From Tannerella sp. oral taxon 808 (GTDB lineage: Bacteria; Bacteroidota; Bacteroidia; Bacteroidales; Tannerellaceae), in assembly GCA_002890585.1 (NCBI GenBank), contig MIQB01000069.1:1-10757 (forward strand): a DNA stretch of 10,757 nucleotides, given 5' to 3'. A program made the translations under genes and the position numbers. The notes below the pieces were generated by a model. The model made no database searches, was not told the origin of the DNA, and was given only the letters and a program-made list of their open reading frames with translations. Below, in pieces: positions 5,854 through 10,757 of the stretch. Every line of letters starts with the position of its first letter. The first letter of the stretch is position 1.

Positions 5854-7143
5854 ATGAGTTACCTATTCACCTCCGAATCGGTGTCCGAAGGGCACCCCGA
5901 TAAGGTGGCCGATCAGATCTCGGACGCCTTGCTGGATGAGTTCCTGGCCTATGACCGGGACTCGAAAGTTGCATGCGAAACGCTGGTCACGACCGGACAG
6001 GTCGTGCTGGCAGGAGAAGTAAAATCAAGCGCCTACATCGATGTGCAGGACGTAGCTCGGCGCGTCATCGAACGCATTGGCTATACCAAGAGCGAGTATC
6101 AGTTCGAGGCCAAATCGTGCGGCGTACTGTCAGCCATCCACGAGCAGAGCGGCGACATCAACCGCGGCGTGGAGCGCACCGACCCCTACAACCAAGGAGC
6201 CGGCGATCAGGGCATGATGTTCGGCTACGCCACCAACGAGACGGCCAACTACATGCCGCTCGCCCTCGACCTCGCCCACGGCCTCCTCATCGAGCTGGCC
6301 TCTATCCGTAAAAACGAGATCGAGAAGATGCCCTACCTCCGTCCCGACGCCAAGAGCCAAGTCACGATCGAGTACGACGACAACGGCCGACCATTACGCA
6401 TCGATACGATCGTCATCTCCACCCAGCACGACGACTTCATCCTCGCCGGAAGCGGCTGCTCGCAGGAGGAAGCCGACGCCGCCATGCAGCAACGCATTGC
6501 CGACGATGTGCGCACCATCCTCGTGCCCCGCGTCAAGGCGCAATATCCCGCACACGTGCAGGCGCTCTTCAACGATCAGATCAAATACTTCGTCAACCCC
6601 ACGGGCAAGTTCGTCATCGGTGGCCCCCACGGCGACACAGGCCTCACCGGCCGCAAGATCATCGTGGACACCTACGGCGGCAAAGGCGCGCACGGCGGCG
6701 GAGCCTTCTCCGGCAAGGACCCCTCGAAGGTGGATCGCTCGGCCGCGTATGCTGCACGTCACATTGCCAAGAACCTCGTAGCCGCTGGTGTGGCCGACGA
6801 GATGCTCGTGCAAGTCTCTTATGCCATCGGCGTAGCTCAGCCGATGAACATCTTCGTCAACACCTTCGGCCGCTCGAACGTGAAGATGAGTGATGGCGAG
6901 ATCGCTCGGAAGATTTGGGAGCTCTTCGACATGCGCCCCAAAGCCATCGAGGAACGCCTCAAACTGCGCAACCCGATCTACCTTGAGACGGCCTCCTACG
7001 GCCACATGGGCCGTACGCCCCAGGTGGTGGAGAAGGTCTTCCACTCGCGTTACAACGACAAGCCAACCGTCTGCCGTGTGGAGCTCTTCACCTGGGAGAA
7101 GCTCGACTATGTAGACAAGGTGAAGGCTGCCTTCGGATTATAA
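5854..7143 (+). CDS. metK: S-adenosylmethionine synthase
   Basis: The enzyme makes S-adenosylmethionine, the main methyl donor, from methionine and ATP in the cytoplasm, usually as a tetramer of three-domain subunits. Counted from the ATG at 5854 it has 429 residues, slightly above the E. coli enzyme and normal for Bacteroidetes. Landmarks are SESVSEGHPDKVADQISDA (7-25) with His14 and Asp16 in the ATP/metal site, the signature GAGDQGMMFGYA (115-126) and the phosphate-binding GGGAFSGKDPSKVDRS (281-296). The open frame extends back 44 codons to 5722, but conserved sequence begins at MSYLFTSESVSEGHP, so 5854 is the start. A possible promoter lies about 170 nt upstream and a strong terminator follows, so metK is probably transcribed alone. 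Confidence 0.98.
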   Translation: MSYLFTSESVSEGHPDKVADQISDALLDEFLAYDRDSKVACETLVTTGQVVLAGEVKSSAYIDVQDVARRVIERIGYTKSEYQFEAKSCGVLSAIHEQSGDINRGVERTDPYNQGAGDQGMMFGYATNETANYMPLALDLAHGLLIELASIRKNEIEKMPYLRPDAKSQVTIEYDDNGRPLRIDTIVISTQHDDFILAGSGCSQEEADAAMQQRIADDVRTILVPRVKAQYPAHVQALFNDQIKYFVNPTGKFVIGGPHGDTGLTGRKIIVDTYGGKGAHGGGAFSGKDPSKVDRSAAYAARHIAKNLVAAGVADEMLVQVSYAIGVAQPMNIFVNTFGRSNVKMSDGEIARKIWELFDMRPKAIEERLKLRNPIYLETASYGHMGRTPQVVEKVFHSRYNDKPTVCRVELFTWEKLDYVDKVKAAFGL

Positions 7144-7170
7144 TTTCCGCGTTATTCAAGTGTCTTTTTA

Positions 7171-7210
7171 GCCGCTCGTCCGTGCCCCGCCGCATGGCGG
7201 GCGGCTTTTT
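7171..7210 (+). terminator. Intrinsic terminator of metK
   Basis: CCCGCC (7186-7191) pairs with GGCGGG (7196-7201) around GCAT. An outer GCCGC (7171-7175) can also pair with GCGGC (7201-7205). Five T follow directly (7206-7210), with another T5 at 7214-7218. It lies about 30 nt after the metK stop and separates metK from the fructan genes. Confidence 0.88.
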
Positions 7211-7232
7211 CTGTTTTTGCTGGGGGGAGAGA

Positions 7233-7472
7233 GGAGCCGATTGATCGAGTCAAACGGTTGCCACGGAAAAAAGGAGCCGATTGATCGAGTCAAACGGCTG
7301 CCACGGAAAAAAGGAGCCGATTGATTGAGTCAAACGGCTGCCACGGAAAAAAGGAGCCGATTGATCGAGTCAAACGGTTGCCACGGAAAAAAGGAGCCGA
7401 TTGTCTCAGACAAATGGCCGCCACGGAAAAAAGGAGCTGATTGTCTCAGACAAACGGCTGCCATAGAAAAAA
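7233..7472. repeat. 40-nt tandem repeat, 6 copies, each with a conserved hairpin
   Basis: GGAGC starts at 7233, 7273, 7313, 7353, 7393 and 7433, exactly 40 nt apart. Each unit has a 23-nt dyad (7236-7258 in copy 1) followed by a TGCCACGGAAAAAAGGA-type joint. The core is TTGATCGAGTCAA in copies 1, 2 and 4, TTGATTGAGTCAA in copy 3 and TTGTCTCAGACAA in copies 5 and 6. The arms change together: A-T becomes T-A and T-G becomes C-G. Flanking GCCG/CGGY changes also mostly keep G-T pairs. Read on the - strand, copies 2-6 are hairpins followed by TCCTTTTTT, like weak terminators. The array ends 46 nt before the GH32 start, so it lies in that gene's leader or promoter region. Pairing is seen; a regulatory role is inference. 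Confidence 0.88.
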
Positions 7473-7518
7473 GCCAATAATCATTCCCGCTATCCTACAC
7501 CCTCTAAAGATTACTGAC

Positions 7519-9108
7519 ATGAAACCCATCACCTGCTATGCGCTGAGCGCTCTGCTCAGCTTCGCCGCCTGCACGGGCCACAAGAACACATCGGCCGACG
7601 CCAATGCTGCCGCGGCCGACTCCCTGCCCTTCCACGAAATGTACCGCCCGCAGATCCACTTCACGCCCGCCGAACACTGGATGAACGACCCCAACGGCAT
7701 GGTCTACTACGACGGCGAGTACCACCTCTTCTATCAGTATTACCCCGAGAAATCCGTCTGGGGTCCCATGCACTGGGGCCACGCCGTCAGCCGCGACCTC
7801 GTGCACTGGGAGCACCTCCCCATCGCGCTGGCGCCCGACAGCCTCGGATACATCTTCTCCGGCAGCGCCGTTGTCGATTGGGACAACACCTCGGGCTTCG
7901 GCACGAAGGACAACCCGCCCCTCATCGCCTTCTTCACCTATCACAACCCCGACGCCGAGCAGGCCAAGAAGACCGAGGTGGAGTCGCAGGCCATCGCCTA
8001 CAGCACCGACCGCGGACGCACCTGGACGAAGTATGCCGGCAACCCGGTGATCCCGAACCCGGGCGGCCTGAAAGACTTCCGCGACCCGAAAGTCTTTTGG
8101 CATAAGGAGTCCGCGCGCTGGATCGTCTCACTGGCTTGCGGCGACGAGATCCGCTTCTATGCCTCGCCCGACTGCAAGACGTGGACTTACCTCAGCAGCT
8201 TTGGCAATGGCCGCGGCTGCCACGAGGGCGTCTGGGAGTGCCCCGACCTCTTCCAGCTGCCCGTCGCCGGAACCGAAGAAACCCAATGGGTGCTCATCGT
8301 TAACATCAACCCCGGCGGACCCGCAGGCGGATCGGCCACGCAATACTTCGTGGGCAACTTCGACGGCAAGACCTTCACCTCGCCCCAGCGCGAGACGCTC
8401 TGGATGGATCACGGCGCAGACAACTACGCGGGCGTCACTTGGAGCGACGCGCCTGACGGCCGACGCATCCTCATCGGCTGGATGAACAACTGGCTTTACG
8501 CTGGCGAGAAGCCCTGCATCAAGTGGAGCGGCGCCATGACGTTGCCCCGCGAATTAGGCCTCGTCAAAGACGGCTCGCTCTACCTGCTCACCTCCACGCC
8601 CGTGCCAGAGATTGACGCCCTGCGCGGCGAGTCGGTCGTGCTGAAGAATCTCAAGGTAGATGGCACGCTGCCCCTCTCCGATCGGTTCACTTTCGCCTCG
8701 GCCCCGCTCGACCTCCGCTTGGCCTTCGACCAGTCCGAATCCACCAAGCTGGGCTTTGCCGCCCGTTACGGCGTGCGCCTGAAGAACGGTAAGGGCGAGA
8801 GCGTCACCATCGGTTACGACAACACGAAGAAGTGCTTCTACATCGATCGCACCCACGCCTCCGCCCAGCCCTTCTCCGACCAATTCCCTGGCGTGCACAC
8901 CGCGCCCTACATCGTCTACACGCCCACCGTCCACTGGCGCCTCCTCATCGATGTCACCTCCGTGGAGTTCTTCACCGCCGAGGGCCGCATCGCCATGACC
9001 GACCTCTTCTATCCCTCCACCCCCTTCGATCAAGTGGAGCTCTTCACCGAAAACGGCACCATCACCGCCACAGGCGAAGCCTTCCAATTGCATTCCATTT
9101 GGAAGTAA
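7519..9108 (+). CDS. GH32 fructan/sucrose hydrolase lipoprotein
   Basis: A glycoside hydrolase of family 32 (invertase, levanase or inulinase type) that releases fructose from sucrose or fructans. From the ATG at 7519 it has 529 residues. A short lipoprotein signal ends at the lipobox SFAAC with Cys18, so it is anchored to the cell envelope. I see no clear acidic export signal after the cysteine, so the outer face is uncertain. The five-bladed propeller carries WMNDPNG (54-60) with nucleophile Asp57, FRDP (187-190) with Asp189, and WECPDLF (239-245) with acid/base Glu240. A C-terminal beta-sandwich fills about residues 375-529. The open frame reaches back to a TTG at 7441 inside the 40-nt array, but only the ATG at 7519 gives the signal peptide. 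A fructokinase gene follows. Whether it acts endo or exo, on levan, inulin or sucrose, cannot be told. Confidence 0.95.
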   Translation: MKPITCYALSALLSFAACTGHKNTSADANAAAADSLPFHEMYRPQIHFTPAEHWMNDPNGMVYYDGEYHLFYQYYPEKSVWGPMHWGHAVSRDLVHWEHLPIALAPDSLGYIFSGSAVVDWDNTSGFGTKDNPPLIAFFTYHNPDAEQAKKTEVESQAIAYSTDRGRTWTKYAGNPVIPNPGGLKDFRDPKVFWHKESARWIVSLACGDEIRFYASPDCKTWTYLSSFGNGRGCHEGVWECPDLFQLPVAGTEETQWVLIVNINPGGPAGGSATQYFVGNFDGKTFTSPQRETLWMDHGADNYAGVTWSDAPDGRRILIGWMNNWLYAGEKPCIKWSGAMTLPRELGLVKDGSLYLLTSTPVPEIDALRGESVVLKNLKVDGTLPLSDRFTFASAPLDLRLAFDQSESTKLGFAARYGVRLKNGKGESVTIGYDNTKKCFYIDRTHASAQPFSDQFPGVHTAPYIVYTPTVHWRLLIDVTSVEFFTAEGRIAMTDLFYPSTPFDQVELFTENGTITATGEAFQLHSIWK

Positions 9109-9224
9109 GGGACTTACTTAATTATCAATGATCAATTATTAATGATTACTCCGGCGACATGGCAGAATGGCTCCGCGCTATCATTAATCACTAATAATTG
9201 ACCACTACTTAAGAAGAGTCACTT
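9109..9224. repeat. AT-rich inverted repeat between GH32 and fructokinase genes
   Basis: Positions 9132-9148 (TCAATTATTAATGATTA) and 9185-9201 (TAATCACTAATAATTGA) are reverse complements with one mismatch in 17, around a GC-richer 36-nt centre. The AT-rich words resemble those at 466-510. No T-run follows, so it is not a typical intrinsic terminator. It could attenuate or insulate the two genes, or be a small dispersed element. Confidence 0.55.
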
Positions 9225-9259
9225 GTAACTCGTAACCCGTAACTCGTAACTCATAACCC
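9225..9259. repeat. 7-nt tandem repeat (GTAACTC), 5 copies
   Basis: GTAACTC, GTAACCC, GTAACTC, GTAACTC and ATAACCC follow each other without gaps. The array ends 9 nt before the fructokinase ATG, where a ribosome would dock, so copy-number change could alter the spacing of the leader. Short repeats of this kind are prone to slippage. Any effect on expression is inference. Confidence 0.85.
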
Positions 9260-9268
9260 CCAAAAGAC

Positions 9269-10129
9269 ATGAACAAGAAACCCCTCATCATCGGCATCGG
9301 CGAACTGCTGTGGGACGTGCTGCCCACGGGCAAGAAAGCAGGCGGCGCCCCCGTCAACTTCGCCTATCACGCTTCGCGCTTCGGCGGCGAGGCCTACGCC
9401 ATCAGCGCCGTGGGCAACGACCCACTCGGCGACGAAATCCTCAAGGAGATCGACCGCATCCACATCCCCTACTTCGTGGAGCGCGTGGATTACCCCACGG
9501 GCACCGTCATCGTAGAGCTGCGCGACGGTATCCCCAACTATACCATCATCGAGGGCGTGGCCTGGGATCACATCCCCCTCACCGAAGAGATGAAGCAACT
9601 GGCCGAACGTGCCGACGCCGTCTGCTTCGGCACCCTCGCCCAACGCTCCGAAGAGTCGCGCATCACCATCCAGAGGCTCCTCTCGCACGTGCCTGAGGAG
9701 GCCCTGCGCGTCTACGACATCAACCTCCGCCAGCACTACTACACCCGCGAGCTGATCGTGGCCTCGCTGCGCCATTGCAACGTCTTCAAGATTAACGACG
9801 AGGAGTTAGAGCTGCTCCGCGGCATCTTCGACCTGGAGGGCGACACGATGCACGACTTCTGCCGCCGCTTCGTGAAGCTCTACAACCTGCGTTACCTCAT
9901 CCTCACCGCCGGCGCCAACTACAGCGCCGTCTTCACCATCGATGAGGAGTCGTTCATCGACACGCCCCGCGTGGAAGTGGTCGACACCGTCGGTGCGGGC
10001 GACTCCTTCACCGGCGCCTTCATCGCATCCATCTTGACCGGCCACCCACTCGCGGAGGCACACCGCATAGCCGTCAACCATGCGGCCTACGTCTGCACCC
10101 GCGCCGGCGCCTGGGTTGATCCATCGTAA
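9269..10129 (+). CDS. Fructokinase (PfkB/ribokinase family)
   Basis: A cytoplasmic sugar kinase, most likely converting fructose to fructose 6-phosphate. It has 286 residues, close to the usual length of bacterial fructokinases. Landmarks are GIGELLWDVLPTG (9-21), the first PfkB signature region KAGGAPVNFAYHASRFGG (23-40), DINLRQHYY (150-158), KINDEEL (174-180), and the second signature DTVGAGDSFTGAF (239-251) with Asp245 as catalytic base and the anion hole at GAGD. Context supports fructose as the substrate, since the gene directly follows a GH32 enzyme on the same strand 160 nt away. Other PfkB sugars cannot be excluded from sequence alone. Its leader is the 7-nt repeat, and no strong ribosome binding site is seen. 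No terminator is obvious after it; a C/T-rich tract runs from 10164 to 10200. Confidence 0.92.
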   Translation: MNKKPLIIGIGELLWDVLPTGKKAGGAPVNFAYHASRFGGEAYAISAVGNDPLGDEILKEIDRIHIPYFVERVDYPTGTVIVELRDGIPNYTIIEGVAWDHIPLTEEMKQLAERADAVCFGTLAQRSEESRITIQRLLSHVPEEALRVYDINLRQHYYTRELIVASLRHCNVFKINDEELELLRGIFDLEGDTMHDFCRRFVKLYNLRYLILTAGANYSAVFTIDEESFIDTPRVEVVDTVGAGDSFTGAFIASILTGHPLAEAHRIAVNHAAYVCTRAGAWVDPS

Positions 10130-10200
10130 ATGAATAAGGAGGAGCGGGGGTGCGGACACGTTTCGCCCCTCCCCTTCCCTCCACCCTCTACCCTCTATTT

Positions 10201-10757
10201 ATGGAAAGAAGAAAACTCGGTTGGCCGGTGATGCTCATCCTTGTCGGCATCCTCTTTTTGTTGCGCAACCTTGGGGTTATCGATTTCGAGATGTTCCAAG
10301 TCTTCATGTATTGGCCCATGATCCTTGTCGCCATCGGCATCGTGCAGCTCATCGACCGCTCCTACGTCAGCGGCTTCATCCTGCTCTTCCTCGGCAGCGT
10401 ATTCATGCTTCCCCGCCTCGAGGTCATCCAATACGGCGCCATGCGTGTCTTTTGGCCCGTCGCCCTGATCGTCATCGGCGGAGCATTGATCTTTCGCCGC
10501 CGCGGCGTCAGCCCCTCCGCCAGACACTACCGCACGGACCCCAACCCAACCGATGCGCAAACGGGTAAGCAAGCAGGCGGTGCCCCCATCGACGCAAACG
10601 GCTTTGTTCGTATCGACACGTTGTTCAGCAGCTCCAAGACCATCCTCACCGACCCCGTCTTCCGCGGAGCCGTGTTGAGCTGCACCTTCGGCGGCATCGA
10701 CCTCGACCTGCGCAGCGCCAGCCTCGAAGCGCCCGAAGTCAGCATAGACATCGATTG
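10201..10757 (+). CDS. LiaF-like membrane protein (partial, runs off the window)
   Basis: An open frame starting at the ATG at 10201 continues to the window edge (185 codons seen). Four hydrophobic segments lie at about residues 8-22, 34-51, 55-70 and 83-98, with MERRKLGWPV at the front. A charged, probably cytoplasmic linker (99-135) follows, then the start of a beta-rich domain: FVRIDTLFSSSKTIL (135-149) and FGGIDLDLRSASLEAPEVSI (163-182). This order matches LiaF/YvqF-type proteins (a small four-helix N-terminal domain plus a C-terminal repeat-strand domain), which in Firmicutes restrain a cell-envelope stress kinase. Roles in Bacteroidetes are less clear, though such genes often lie near LytTR-type regulators. 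Family assignment is good; function is inference. It is 71 nt from the fructokinase stop and probably unrelated to sugar use. Confidence 0.85.
   Translation, partial: MERRKLGWPVMLILVGILFLLRNLGVIDFEMFQVFMYWPMILVAIGIVQLIDRSYVSGFILLFLGSVFMLPRLEVIQYGAMRVFWPVALIVIGGALIFRRRGVSPSARHYRTDPNPTDAQTGKQAGGAPIDANGFVRIDTLFSSSKTILTDPVFRGAVLSCTFGGIDLDLRSASLEAPEVSIDID

Noticed and set aside
7441..7518. N-terminal extension of the GH32 protein
   Set aside because: It lies partly in the 40-nt array; only the ATG at 7519 yields a lipoprotein signal peptide.
9149..9180. tRNA-like fragment between GH32 and fructokinase genes
   Set aside because: The words GGCAGAATGGCTC recall a tRNA D-arm, but no acceptor stem, anticodon arm or T-arm can be formed.
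10130..10200. Terminator after the fructokinase gene
   Set aside because: Only weak G-rich/C-rich pairing is possible (about 10141-10176) and it is followed by a C/T tract, not a T-run.

Overview
The window reads as a chromosomal stretch from a GC-rich member of the Bacteroidales. MetK, the phosphofructokinase and the YraN protein look like Bacteroidales versions, and a GH32 lipoprotein sits beside a fructokinase. Genes lack clear Shine-Dalgarno sites, and two TAnnTTTG boxes of the Bacteroidetes promoter type are present. A Tannerella-like or related oral or gut Bacteroidales genome is my best guess, but I cannot name a species. Codon third positions are rich in G and C, which creates many long false antisense reading frames. 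All nine genes I support, and one doubtful small ORF, are on the + strand.

Layout. 1-572: no gene; a cluster of GTAGGG...CCCTAC palindromes, then a 41-nt tandem repeat (6.7 copies). 573-2456: an MBOAT O-acyltransferase followed at once by a YraN-family protein. 2457-3067: a gap dominated by a long imperfect hairpin (2536-2742), with a possible promoter in front and a clear intrinsic terminator behind; a doubtful 64-residue ORF follows. 3068-4250: an MmcQ/YjbR-like gene overlapping birA. 4251-4480: a 23-nt x 4 tandem repeat of hairpin-forming units. 4481-5491: phosphofructokinase. 5492-5853: a gap with another GTAGGG...CCCTAC palindrome and a candidate metK promoter. 5854-7143: metK with a terminator. 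7233-7472: a 40-nt x 6 tandem repeat whose changes preserve base pairing. 7519-9108: GH32 fructan hydrolase lipoprotein. 9109-9268: an AT-rich inverted repeat and a 7-nt x 5 repeat. 9269-10129: fructokinase. 10201 to the window end: a LiaF-like membrane protein, cut by the edge.

How the genes work together. The GH32 enzyme and the fructokinase form a small fructan or sucrose module: an envelope lipoprotein frees fructose and a cytoplasmic kinase makes fructose 6-phosphate. Phosphofructokinase, encoded nearby but apparently in another unit, would take the next step. No SusC/SusD pair, fructose permease or sensor is visible in the window. The other genes are housekeeping (metK, birA) or poorly defined (yraN, mmcQ-like), plus an MBOAT gene without its usual partner.

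The most unusual aspect is not a protein. Nearly every sizeable gap holds a different short tandem repeat or dyad family, and at least two of them (40-nt and 23-nt) vary between copies in ways that often keep a stem paired. The long hairpin at 2536-2742 is the best candidate for an undescribed RNA or a small non-autonomous element. I see no defence system, integrase, transposase or CRISPR array.
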